A stretch of 64,000 nucleotides of DNA from Pampus argenteus (lineage: Eukaryota; Chordata; Actinopteri; Scombriformes; Stromateidae), in assembly GCA_036937835.1 (NCBI GenBank), contig CM072864.1:5089501-5153500 (forward strand), read 5' to 3'. Shown in pieces: positions 38,416 through 51,296 of this stretch. How positions within the stretch are numbered: position 1 is the stretch's first letter; each line of letters opens with the position of its first letter. The position numbers and the translations under genes were made by a program. Under the pieces are notes generated by a model that was given only the letters and a program-made list of their open reading frames with translations, did not search any database and had not been told where the DNA came from.

Positions 38416-41400
38416 TTCATTCAATCACAGTTGTTTGGGTTAGATAATCCATTAGTTAAATTATTGTTGTTTAGTGAGGTCAGTTTGAACCTGCACTCAC
38501 AATAATTAAAAGGAGACCCTGTGGAGTTTTTGCCACAAGTAGCAGTGTTCCACCACCGATCGATTGGTGCCAAGAAAAGTAGAAACATGACAACAACAAA
38601 AAAGGCAATGAAAAAGAAGACTTCAAAAATAAACTCATCCTACTTTCAAGTCTGATGTATCTTACTCCTCTGTGCCAGAGCTGGAGTCGTTTCTAAACAA
38701 ACTAATGCGACCACGCCTTCATAATGAAGAAACCTGTCACCTGTCGACAGCAGAGAGGAATAAGATGATGAGAAAGACTGAATGTAAACACATCTCCAGA
38801 GCAGTTGTAACGCTGACCGATTGATTTCCAAACTGCAACTCCAACTGAAACTTTTGATCTGCATGTTTGCAGTGACATCACATGAACATGGCTTGTAGTA
38901 TGTGAGCTATAACATTGGTATGGTCCTTTTTTTTTTTTTTTTCTGTAATTGAAAACTTTATTGCAACTTGAATTTATTTTTTGTAGCTCTGGTAATCTGT
39001 ACTATCAGTTCTAAAAACGTTTCACTCACAAAGTTAATTTAAGGAATCTGTGAACACGACGACATTGTGTGAAAACGGGACAGGCCAAACTCTTCAAACA
39101 CACTTTGACCTTTTTTAAATAAAGTGATTCATATCATCTGGTTTGTTTGTTTCTTAATCTGTCCAGAGCCACGAAAAATAAAATAAAAAAAACCAAAAAA
39201 ACAAGTTGTAATAAATCATAACTGTTCCCTAAAGTGAGACGATTGTAATGGATCAAAACCCAAAGCAAAATTATCCAGCCAATAACAAAAGCCTGAATTA
39301 GAAGTGAGCATAGATTAAGTAAAGGTGGTGCTAAAGGTTCATGATGCCTGTTGTCATGTAACACGGCTACTTGTTTACAGCTGTTCACCTGCAGGACAGC
39401 ATGGACTCTTCTTGCTATTCCTCCCCCCTCCTCCCCCTCCCTCTACCTGCGTTTTGATGATGTTTTATATTGAATCACTTAATTAAATTAACAAGAAATG
39501 TGTGGGTTGGCTTTGGCTCTTTACTACTGATCTGTCGAACCCCGCTGTGCTCTCATCCTCAGCATGTCTGTATGGTTTTTGTTTTTCTCCATTTCCTGGG
39601 TTCGGGTGATCGCGCTCACGTTTCTCAGCAGTTCTAATCCTCCGCTCTGACTTCACCAGGTCGCCAGCAAAAGTGAAGATGACAGCTGTGACACCAGGAA
39701 TGCTGCGTGAACGCTGCAGAGCTGTGCACGCTGTCGACAGGTGGCAGTTGGTTCTGTTTGAGCTTTGGCAGCATGGAGATATTAACATGGATGTCAATGC
39801 TGTGTTGCTGAATCTGAAACGATGCAGCGGTTCGTAGGTTTAAAACAAATATCCCAGAGACCGATTTTACATAATTACATTGATGGTTTTATCCGACCAA
39901 CTGCCCAAAAACCCACAAATCATGTTCACATTTGAGAAGCTGGAGCCTGTAAATGTTTTGCAGGTTCATATTTCTTCCAAGTCCTTTAAAAAAAAACAAC
40001 ATTCAGGTGCACGAATGAACAAGAAGATTCCTTCATAATGCACTTAAAATATAAATAAATATAAGGCCAAAAAATAATCCAACAGGTCTCCTTATATGCA
40101 AAGTTATTCTATTTATGTACAGGAGGAATATTTACACCTACATCATAAAAATTGTTGCAGGTGAATTTTCTGTCGATTTAACCGAACCGGTCGTTTTAAC
40201 AGCATTTTATCTATTTCAGCATGTGGCAGAAGTGACTGGCTACATTTTTTTTATGTCTAATTTTTATATGTAATATGAACCGTGTCGGCTCAACCTGGGT
40301 GGATTATTATTTTATTTTTTTCCCCTCTATAAGCCAGTGAAACTGTGACCAAACCCTCAACTAGCCTTGACCTTGTATAATACACATAATACACAACCTG
40401 ATCTATGAAAGCCCAAATCAACTGTAACATTAACCTCATCAATCGAAACTGTTTATATGTTAACCCACATATCTAAAGCAAACTGCTACATGGTCACACT
40501 GTCCTAATGAAGGAACATCTGCAGCGGTGGACGTGGTGACATTTTTAAAAAAGCTGAGGTGGAACAAGGTGGAGGGAAAAGCCTGCGAGGAGCAGGAGGA
40601 ACGAGGCACGACCTTTTTTTCCCCCTGTTTTTTTCTCTTTTTACGTCTTGTAACATGAGCTTCAGCTTTACTGACTTTCTGCTCTCGCTTCACTCATCAC
40701 TAAACCTGTCAAGTAACAACACATCACAGATCAGGGTGAGGGCAGGATTGTCGGTGCACCTTTAAATCCGCTTCCACTAAATTGATCAATTTAAACATAA
40801 ATGACAATTATTAATGGCAGCCATCACACGTGTATAGATCCAGACCGGCTTTTCCTTCCTGGCTCTGATTATTTTGACAGAATGATTTGATTATGCAACA
40901 TATTTTCTAAGGTACAAGTAAAAATAATGTGTTAGAAAGACTTTTTTTGTCAGAACTTTGGGAGAGTGTTTGAGCTTTTTTTTTTTTTTTTTTTAAATTA
41001 ATTTTTTGTCAGATTTTATGGGATATTGTGGGATTTACTGGATGTGAACTACTGAGTGTGCCTTAATGAAGAAGGTAATTTATTGAGCTTTTTGCAATAG
41101 ACACGATAGGATTGAATTGTACTTGAATAGTTTGTAATTATGTAAAATTAACGCAAAAAGGAAAAATAAAAAAGCTGGGGCAAAATAAAAAACTGAATTA
41201 TTTGAAATGATGCAGCGTGATATATTAGCGTGATATATATATATATGTATACTAGTGGCTTTACAGTGGCAGTATGTGGAGTCTGGGATGTAAAACTTTA
41301 CCTATTGAAAATGATCAATTTATTATTTTTGGTTTTACTGTTTTGGTTCAGTCTCACAGGTCTCAGTAATAACTAATTAATCAGGATAAAACACCTGACC

Positions 41401-42361
41401 GTGATCACAAATCACCTCATGCTGTCTATAAAATTAGATTTATTTTATTTCTCAAAAATAAAATAAAAAAACAAAATAGTTCCAGTAACATAAACTGTGT
41501 CTACCACTAACCACGACACATGATGCATTCCAGCCAATCACCTTTCACCTTTGTATTTTAACCAATTTAATGCTTATTATGTCCAACAGTTTAAAAAGCT
41601 GGAACCAGAGAAACTGGATATTTCTTCTTACAAAACGACTCGAAATGAATAATCAATCACCAAAAACTGTTTGCTGATAAATTCGAAAGTTGGCAACTAA
41701 TCAATGAATTAAATCATTTGATGCAAACCACCAATGTCAGTGTCACAGGACAGAAGTCTGTGTCTGCTTCCCGTCTGTAAACACACATTCTGGACATTTC
41801 AGTCACTGAGTGGTAAACTCATCCACTAATGAAGACTATAGGATGCTGCTACATGGACTTTGAATTTACATTTTTTTTGTTGCTGCAAACAACTATTTGC
41901 TATGTAAAGTTATGGTGGCGCCCCTCTCTGTGTGTGTGTGTGTGTGTGTGTGTGTTGTAATCCAAGCTCCTCTGTTCTTTGTTTTGGTAGCCAGTCTGGC
42001 GCATGCGAGTCCCTTCCTGAGTTTCTAAAGAGATGGTGCAAACCTCCAACAAGCACACGGTGGCGTCGTGGTGGGGGGACGTACTGCCAGTTTGGCCTTG
42101 CTTATTGGCCTGGTCGAACTTTCTCATATTACAGCTGCTAAAAAAAAAAAAAGACTAAAATATGTTTCTGAAAACATTTTAAGTGAGAAACTGCAGTAAC
42201 AGAATTTTGATCCACATTTGATCAGCGTATTTGCCGTATTTGACATTTTTATGAGCCAATCCCCCGACTTTATTGAGCAAATTCAACTCGTTCAATACGG
42301 TACACATGTTCCACACAGTAACTACTTTCTAGCACCTTTTTTTACTGAGAACATGAAGAGA

Positions 42362-42399
<38 letters not shown>

Positions 42400-42909
42400 T
42401 GTCCATTTGTTTTGATCCGAGATGCTGGTGCTAGAGCGACATCTAGTGGTGTTGAATGTCATCTACAGACTGTTTAACACTCAACAGGCAACGTCTTTTC
42501 CTTTTCATACAGCTTCCCTTCTTTATAGTCCTTCTCCTTTGTTTAGCATCTGATTTATTTTGGCTTTCATTGGCTGCTCAGTGACTGAAATGTCTTCAAT
42601 TCAAACAGATGGCAGAGCAGAGATGACAAAAACCACAACTCAAACTTTAGGAACACAAAAATGTGTTTTGCGAAATGAAACGGCTGCATTCACAGCGTTA
42701 TAATCAGAAGATGGAGTAAGGCTTTCCTGTACCAGAGTAAAGGTATCGGAGGAAAAGGTGAGTCCAACAGTCACGCCTGATGTCCTTGTGTTCAGTAGTC
42801 AAACACTTCTGGCTGGTTACCTGAACCATCCTGTTTGTCCGGTAATGGCTGAACTGCCTCTGAGAGCAGTGTGTGTGTGTGTCCGTGTGTGTGTGAGGGC
42901 TGAGCTGGG
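38416..42909. other. Convergent intergenic region (3' ends of KIAA2013 and phc2-like)
   Basis: AATAAA signals on the plus strand near 38630 and 39116 could end KIAA2013. On the minus strand AATAAA near 42268 and 42549 could end the phc2-like gene. The rest is AT-rich with T and A runs, a GT microsatellite at 41929-41957, and fragments of dispersed repeats. No coding exon is supported. Confidence 0.45.
42364..42397. repeat. Run of 34 consecutive G
   Basis: An uninterrupted G homopolymer, preceded by agagag, about 510 bp beyond the phc2-like stop codon and probably beyond or inside its 3' UTR. Long G runs can fold as G-quadruplexes and are difficult to sequence, so the length may be imprecise. 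Confidence 0.9.
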
Positions 42910-43068
42910 CTACGAGTCTTTGAGCATGTTAATCTGGGCAAAGATTTTGAGTGCAGGGCCCAGTTTGATGTTCATAGTTCCCATGAGGTGGTCCTCCTTC
43001 AGCAGCAGCAGGGCCTGTCCATCGATCTCCTGAGAGCGAAACTCCTCAGCGATCTCCAGACAACCTGC

Positions 43069-43104
<36 letters not shown>

Positions 43105-45346
43105 CAGTGAGGATCTCTCCCTGATCAATCTGGCATCAGAGTTGTTTTTTTTTTTTGGTTGCAGGGCATCCTTCCTCCTCTACATTGTTACTATCAAATG
43201 TGAACACGTGTAACACACCTGGCAAAGAGCAGATGAAGACGTAGACGTCCTCCACGTTCCACTGGCCGGGGTCGCTGGGCAGGAAGCTATGGGTCAGCAG
43301 GGGCACCTGCAGGGAGCCCTGCTGGCTCATCGCTTCCTGCCCAGCTGACGCAGGGGACGGGGGTCTCTTGTAGCCGGACAAGTCTGAACACTGAGTGGAC
43401 TCTCCCTGCGCAGGGTGGACCGATTGACCAGAGGACAGAGGAGAAGCAGCGGCGGCAGCATCATCGGCAGCAGCAGCAGCAACAGCGGGGGGCTTCTGCA
43501 CAGAGTCACATACACACACGAAGAGCTGAATAGATATTTCGTCAGATAAAAACACGCTAATCCCTTTATTTTAAACTAATACATTAAAATGATGACAAGC
43601 TGGCTGCAGTCTCACCTTCCTTTTAGACTCTAAATGGGAGCTTCTGTGGTTCCTGTTCAGTGCTCTTTGCTTCTTCATGTTCTCCAGCGTGGTTTTGCGG
43701 TTTGGGAAGAGTCCCATTCTCTTTGTGCATCCCACATTGTAGCTGCAAGAAGAGGTAACATGGTCAGTTGACTTTGTCGACCTGTCTCGTACCACTCCAC
43801 ACAGCTACTACACATGTGAATATAGAGACAAGAAGCAGACTGTCATGTCTTACCGTTTGGCACACACGGTAGAACAGAACCTCTTTGACCTTTTGAAGAC
43901 GTAGGCGAAGTCCACCCTGCCACACAGCTCGCAGGTCAGCATGGGCTCCTGCTGGCTCTTTAACTCTGAGAGAACAAACAGACACACAGTCAGACGAGAC
44001 ACACACACACACACACACATGCAAAGCTACTGCTGTCAACGTCTGTGGATAATTAGTCGATTCATTTAGGACAATCACCAACTATTTTGATAATTGATTC
44101 GTTGTTTTGAGCCTTTTTTTTTTTTTAAAAAAAAGTCAAAATTTCCATTCCAGCTTCACAAATGTGAAAATTTTCTGGTTTCTTTTGTTCTATATGACAG
44201 TAAACTGAATATCTTTGGGAAAGAAAAGGCTTGAGTTTAGAGAAACAGTGATGTTGACGACATGTTTGACCATTTTATAGAGAAAATAACTGACAGATTA
44301 ATCAGTGATGAAAATAATTACAATATGAACAATTAGCTGGTGATAACGTGTCTAATACGCTGGTCGTCAACTGCCATAATAAACCAGAACAAACATGTTG
44401 GATAACAGAAAGAAAGCCTCCTTATACAATCTGAAATAACAACATATGGCGACACATCTCGATCTTTTCCGTATAATATCTTTTGTGCATTATTTATTAC
44501 ATTCTTACGTGAGGAAGAGAAACGTGAGGCTACCCATGTGCAACATACAATCTGATGTCTAATCACAAATAGGGAACGGCTACTGGTGTGAAAACCTTTT
44601 ACCTTTCGGTGAGACACCGTCCATCTTTGAGTCTGCGTGTCTCCTGAGGCTCTCAATAGAGAAAGACGGACGTTCCACCTGCACACAGAAGAAATATATA
44701 CGTCATTACATTACGGCAGATGATGACTCTGACGACACAAAGTACAAATATGCTCCGATTCTTTGTTTCCTTACGTGTGAAATCTATGATCTAGTTTCTT
44801 CTCCACTGTTTTTATTTCCTTTGATTGTATAATTTCTGGAACAATGTTGGTTTTTCTGATTGTCTCGATGCGTTTTCAAAACCAGAAACGCGCTGGAGAC
44901 GGATACCTGTCACCTCAGCACGTCCATTACATCAGAGATCACCAACAGTACAGGACAAATTACAAAGCTGTTTTTAGATTAATTTGCCTGATGTTCATTG
45001 TTCTTCTGATGCAGTGGAAACACAAACAGGATTTGTGACTTCTTAGTACCTGGAACTAATGGACATACTCGGGAAAAAAAAAAAAAAAAAAAAAAAATAC
45101 ACGTCTATGTTTTCTGCAGGCATTTTGGCCATTATTTCATTACTGTCACATAATTATCATATCCCGTGTGTGTGTGTGTGTGTGTACTCGTGACTTCACA
45201 GCACTCACAGGGAAAGGCTCGGCACCCTCCTGGATAACAAAACCCTCGATCAGATGGGTGAGAATGTGGGTCCCGACTAAAGCCTGGGCTGGTTTGCTCT
45301 CTCCACTGTGTTGGCTGCTGTCAGTGTTCCCATTCCCAGAGGTCAT
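42910..45346 (-). CDS. phc2: Short Polyhomeotic-like protein (PHC2 type), Polycomb PRC1 subunit
   Basis: Polyhomeotic proteins are SAM-polymerising subunits of the nuclear Polycomb repressive complex 1. Six coding exons: 45209-45346, 44603-44678, 43854-43965, 43616-43742, 43219-43495, 42910-43064, giving 294 residues. HD1 at about 23-46 has ILTHLIEGFVIQEGAEPFP. The FCS zinc finger at about 82-116 has CELCGRVDFAY, FKRSKRFCSTVCAKRYNV and GCTKRMGLF. The SAM domain at about 222-290 has WNVEDVYVFICSLPG, EEFRSQEIDGQALLLLKED and KLGPALKIFAQINMLKDS. The linker holds an alanine-rich run. The start MTSGNGN matches the human PHC2 short isoform (323 residues), and zinc finger and C-terminus favour PHC2 over PHC1 or PHC3. 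No glutamine-rich N-terminal exons are seen upstream, where a divergent cyclase gene begins. Confidence 0.9.
43071..43102. repeat. CA microsatellite at the phc2 SAM exon acceptor
   Basis: A CA run starts 7 bp upstream of the acceptor of the last phc2-like exon, so on the transcript (TG)n occupies the polypyrimidine position. Confidence 0.9.
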
Positions 45347-47037
45347 GGCTGGAGCACAGGCCGCCCCCTTACCTGTTAACACAAGTAGCATTGTAAACAA
45401 AAACACACACACACACACTGCTGTTCAAATACACAGTACTCAAATCATTGGCAGTTTAAAGTTGCCCAATGTTTTGGCAGAAGCTCTGCTTGACATATAA
45501 CAAATGTTATTCTGACCCCTGAAGAATCCAGTCTTAATCTGGCATAGACACAATCCAGTAAAGCAGCATTTTTTTTCCTGATTAAATGTTTACTTTTTCC
45601 TAGTTTGTTTATTGTTATTGTTATTGTTATTGACAGGAGTGTGTTGTAACGTTAGCCGATGTTCACAGTTACTTATATTATGTCAGAAACCGTTTTGGGT
45701 CACATTTTATGACTTGTGTTTTTGCGCCGATGAGAGAAGAGGAGAGTTTCTGAACGCAGTCTGGCGTGACTCTGCGCAGGCGCAACGCAGACATGTGTGT
45801 CGTTAATATTAAAACTACGAGTATTAAACGCTGCTGCTATTATACACATATATATGACTGTTAGCAAAAAATAGCATAATAGCTAATTAGTTGTCTCTAA
45901 ATAATTAGAGCTTATTAGCATTAATAATAAAGTTTAATTCCTTGTTTCCGTTTAAATTGCAGTTAATCACAGTTTCGCTGCCAGTAAACTCCTAAACGTT
46001 AGCTAGCAGCCTCGTATCAAAACACTGCGATTATAAGGGGACCTGTTAGCTGCATGTGAATGAATTAAACTGTACAGCATTGAAGCTCATGTTTCCATCC
46101 CAGCTTTTTAAAAGTCAGGAGAAGTTGAGAGGAGTTAGCTTACTTTTGCAGTCTGAAAGCACCTTTTGGATGAGTTAAGAGAAGAGGCGCTCCGCTGGTT
46201 AACAATAGAGGGGAACTCTTTGTTCAACGGCTCCAAACAACGCTTTCATTTACTTACGCTCCCTCCGCCAAAAACGGCGAGGAGCCACAGTCCGCCGCTA
46301 ACACACAGATATTTACCGGCCCCGTTAACCGAGCACACGCACACTTAGTAGCTGCTTCATATTCCAACTATGTTTCGGCCTTTTTCTTCATACGAGCAAG
46401 TAGACACTACAATCCTTTTAGTGTGTGTGTGTGCGCCTAATGGACAAGCTACACGAATTCACTTAAACGACTTCCGGAAAACCCCTTCACAATTAAAGCC
46501 TTACAGAGTACTGACATTTGATATGAGGGAGATGAAGCGATTTGTTTCTCTGATATGTTTGTTAAATTGCATTAATTTAATTCAAAGTCTTATAAAATAA
46601 TTTATATTTATCTAAAGTGAATGGAAAAAAAGTAAATAAGTGGACCTGTATTGTCAAACAACAGTTTCTACGTCAGATTTTTCTTCCACGCAAACTTTAT
46701 CCGCCTACGAAGACTGTAAGATGTGGTTAAAAGCTCTGTGAAAAAAAGAAAAAAAAAAGCTAATAAGTGGACCTTGAGTTTATATCCCAAACTAAAGAAC
46801 CTTTCACTGGTCCTTCTTGTCCACGCATTTATTCTGAAGGCAAATTGTCGTTATATCGTGGCTAACGTTGTCTAGCTTTACAGTTGTATATTTGTAGTTG
46901 TAGTAGTTGTAGTAGTGAATGGCAAATTGAAGCATATGGACGCTGCATTTGCGTCTGATTAGTTGATTGACAACCACATACACAAGGCCAGCTCTCACCA
47001 GAGGCTCAGATTCAACTCAGCTTCCAAATAAGACATT

Positions 47038-47075
<38 letters not shown>

Positions 47076-47833
47076 GCTACTTTGTAGAATTAGTTTTTTT
47101 GTTGCATATATTTACATTGTATAGGAAAATAAATGTATTTTTCTCTCTATATGTCCTAAACACTGTGGACATTATTATTGTTTGGTGCCAGTTTAGTTGG
47201 TATTATTTGACACAGAGGCAACAACTAGAAGTTTTTCAGTTCAACACATTAAGGTCTGTTGGGTCTATTATGAGTTTGTGCCATGAATCTGTTGCAAAGA
47301 TTTTTTTAAAAAGCTACAGTTTAGCATCACAATCACTTCCTGCCTGGCGATTTTGCTTTCAAAATAAAAAAAAACACACTTTAAAAAAACCAAAACTAAA
47401 TATTAAAAAAATGTGAGATTTAGAGCTCAATAAAAAATAAAGCAAACATCACGAGGAATAAACTCAAATCAAGTGTGACACCGTTTAATGACTGTAAAGA
47501 GAGTTGCAAGATTCAGCAAGTAAGAGTCAGTTCAAAAGAAAAAAAAGTCCTGTGATATCCATGTGTTTTCAGGAAATAGACTGACCATTATTTTGATGAT
47601 GCTGATTAATGTGCACCGCCTCTGTTGTTATTTAACCATGAGTTATTTTAAATGAGAACAAGTGTCACTTTTATTTTGAATAGAAAGCAGCAGAGAAGCT
47701 GCTGCTGCTGGTCGGTATTACCGTTGATTTGCAATGACAGGACATCAGTCCAGTGCATGTCCTCCCTGTACAATGACTCAATGTCCTGTGGCTCCACAGT
47801 CTGACATAGTAAACTAACTGCAGCACGAGTCTC
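45347..47833. promoter_or_regulatory. Divergent region between phc2-like and the NIT-type cyclase
   Basis: The phc2-like start exon has its acceptor at 45372/45373, so a 5' UTR exon must lie upstream. A candidate donor (GCAAAA|GTAAGC, minus strand) is at about 46150, with a CpG-richer stretch at 46160-46350 that could be its leader and promoter. A GTTATT run lies at 45609-45633 and a TA microsatellite at 47040-47072. Beyond 46.4 kb the DNA is AT-rich with A runs. No coding exon is supported in 45.4-47.8 kb on either strand. Confidence 0.4.
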
Positions 47834-50800
47834 ATGTCATCACTGGACTTGATGAAAAAAGAGTGTTTCACATCAGGGACCCTGTCCTCGGCTTCTTTCA
47901 AAAGAAGATTGACAAAGAAGAGGAGAGTCGCTCCGGGGCTGCAGCAGGATGCAGACAGCGACTGTCAGCTGTGCAGGTGAGACACTCAACACTCAACAAA
48001 GTTTGAATTCACAGCCAGCAACAACTCTGAAGCTGAGCCTTGGTTTGGTCAGGATCAGACCCTGCTGTTCACTCTGACATGGAGCAATACATAAATACAT
48101 AGATTATGATTTATTGACTAAGGTGTTTAACATTTAAGGATGTAAGTAATGATGTTTTTTTTAAATTTACAATCATAAAAAACATAGAAGCAGCAAATCC
48201 TCATAAGCTACATTCAACATTTAGTAACTAATACCATGAATCATCTGTCACAGTTGCTGTTGATTCCTCTTCTGTCGACTGCTTGATGGATTTATCATTA
48301 CAGCTGATTAATTCATCACAAAATTTCATTAATTCTCCAAATAAACAAAGAGATACATGACAGGATCACAAATTTAAAATAAAAAAAAATATATAAAAAA
48401 AAGATATGAATTGAATAAAATTAAGGAAAAATAAAATACACACAAATGCAAACAAAAATAAAAGGGGAAAAAAGAGACAAAATATTGATTGCCATTGTCA
48501 AGATTATCTAAAAATCCCCTTAAGACATATAAAAATACTCTGCTTGGAGTCATTCATTAAAATTTTCCAGAATCTATGAATATGTAAATATTATTTCACA
48601 AGATGTCTCCTACTTCCCTGTAAAGTCTGCTCTCTTTTTATTCTCGGAGGAACAAAAAGAAAAAAGATATTTTTGGTTGGTGGGGGAGACTTTAAACACG
48701 ATGAATGATTATTTATTTATTTTTTTTTAATTGAAAAAATATATATATAAATTTCATATATGTGTCATGATATCTGAGTGATTATGACATTGTCTGGTTT
48801 TATAAATGGGAAGGTGAAAATAGTCCTTTGATATATATATGTATATTTGAGATATATTGTCCACAAGTTGTAAAATGGTCATCTATGAAGACACTTTCAA
48901 AATCAATATTGATACTTTATTATCAGCTTTAATAAAAGTGATTGGAAAACAATATACTTTAAAATATAAGAATGAATGAAGACAATTTTCCAAGTTGTCA
49001 TTTGGAGGCTGCATCCGACATCTTTTTTTGTGACTTTCTGAAATCGACAAAGAGAACATTTGCAGTTTTGGCCTCAGATGTGACTGGATGACGCTTCCAA
49101 CAAAAGCAGTCGGTTTTAAAGCGTACTGAACCTTTAATCTGCCTTCAGTGATTCACCAGTTCATTCCTCTGTTCCAGGTCTTCCATATTCTCCCTGTCTG
49201 GCAGCAGTCGCACCGTCCGCCGCATTCTGACAGCCTGTCTCCTGTCTTTCCTGGCCCTTCTCGGCTCTGTATCGGTCGACCTCACCTCTAACTTCGACTT
49301 GCTGCACACCACGGAGGCCGCTTATAACCAGCTGACGTCGTGCAAGACGATAGCCATCCTGCAGCTTGTCAGTAAGCTTCAAAAGATGAGGTGTTTGTTT
49401 AGCAAAGACGCGAGCAACGAGACGTTCGAGGTTGTCTTTCCCGTGTTCGGCCTCTGCGGCGAGATGGTGGGTCACAGTAATGGCCGCGGGCTCCCCTGCG
49501 GTGTTGAGTTGGTCGGATTCTGTCAGGAGATGAGGAGGAGCGTTCAAGGATTTCTAAATTCTTCGCTGGATACAAACGCTACTTCCCCTTTCTCCCTGGC
49601 CATCGGAAGACTTCTTGACGTCTGGGTTTCGGTGGAAGATATTTTAATCAAAGTCAAACATAACTCAAACTGGAGCGATGTACTGTCTGCAAGACTTCTA
49701 CTAACATTCATAGAGCTCAACCACCAGTTGATGGACTTCCCCCACATGGCATCTCACACTGGTTTCCAGGACAAGTGGACTTCTGTACTAAGCTACCTCG
49801 GCTTTGCTAGAGTCATGACAGACAGACTGAATGACTGCTGGCTAGAGAACGTAGACGGAAAGTTAAACTCAAGCCAGTATGTAAAACATTCTTCTATTTT
49901 TGAAACAGGTTCATGGCAGATCCCAGGAACAGGAGCAGAACTGTCCGGTTCTCACGCCGGGATTCAAGCCCTGACGAACACACAGCAGTGCTTGTTCGAT
50001 CGCGCGGTGCCGGCTCTCAGGTTGGCATCTCGATCCATGTCTTCTGGCCTCAGTATGAGGATCTGTCTCCTGGCCATAGCCTGCCTCATCTACCCGGTGG
50101 TGATGTTCTCCTTCAAGCAGATGACAGAGTGGATACAGAACTATGCTCAGAGCTTGAAGGAGAAGACCGAGGACCTGAAGCGCCAGAGGCAGCTGGCTGA
50201 AGATCTGCTGCACCAAATGCTGCCCAAGTCAGTCGCCAAGCAGCTCCGTCAGCACAAACACGTGGAGGCTGAGAGCTATGAAAAGGTTGGTGCAAAGAGT
50301 GTCTCTCATTGTGTTGATCTTTAATTTCTAATTTTAATAGTTGTTCAAAAAGACTACAACTTCCTGCTGCCAGGCTCCATTGAACCTTTGTTGTTTTGTG
50401 AGTTTCGCCTCTTCTGGTTTATGTTAAAAACTTCAAACGTCAGCAACCATCCACACTTCTGTAGACGGACAAGACTTTTTCTCCTTCCACGCTCCTCCTT
50501 CCCCCCACGGTTCACTTTTAAACATTGAACCAAACAAATTCGGAGCTTACAATATTGCGAGGGCTGTGGGGTGCTGCTGCGAGGAGACTACCGCTACAAG
50601 ATCTGCAAACACACTGAATGAATGTGTGTGTTTGCTGCCTTTGTTGCTATTGTTGGCGTAATTACCTATAATTGCCCTGTTCCATATTCATCAGGAGATA
50701 AAACAAGTTATACGGGTGAAAATTGCGTCTGGCTTATTGAAGAGGTTTGAAGCAGCTGTACCAAAAGCACTCTGCACATGGGGAGGTGGGGGTAAGGGCG

Positions 50801-51263
50801 GGGGGTGCTGAATAGGACTGTGGGCTCATTTTTAAACTGATTTTCTAGTATTCTGGAAAGAAAATGTTCTTCTTTTTGTTCCAACTTACTGAACAGTAAA
50901 GGATGCCTGACACATCTTGCTAGTCTGGGCCAGCGAAACAGCTGAAATCATGGATGTTCCTCTGAGCTTTACTAAATAGACACACACACACACACGCACA
51001 CACACACACACACACATCACTAGAAATCCTCCTGATCAAAGATGGTGATTATTGTGGAGGCAGCTGTGTGATAAAGATACTCGAGACTCCTTGTCGAGAT
51101 CTATAACTCTGATTTAATTTGACCAGTTTGATCATTTTAAAAAAGAAAAATCTAACACGAAGACATAAAATATAAATTATGTTGCCTAATTTTTACTTGT
51201 TTCATGTTGCGATACTTAACACATGAACATAAGTCAACAGTCTTGGTCAGGAACTGTGTACAG

Positions 51264-51296
<33 letters not shown>

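Noticed and set aside
47949..47976. ATG at 47949 as start of the cyclase
   Set aside because: Its phase at the exon end would bring a stop early in exon 2. The frame from 47834 continues openly through all eight exons.
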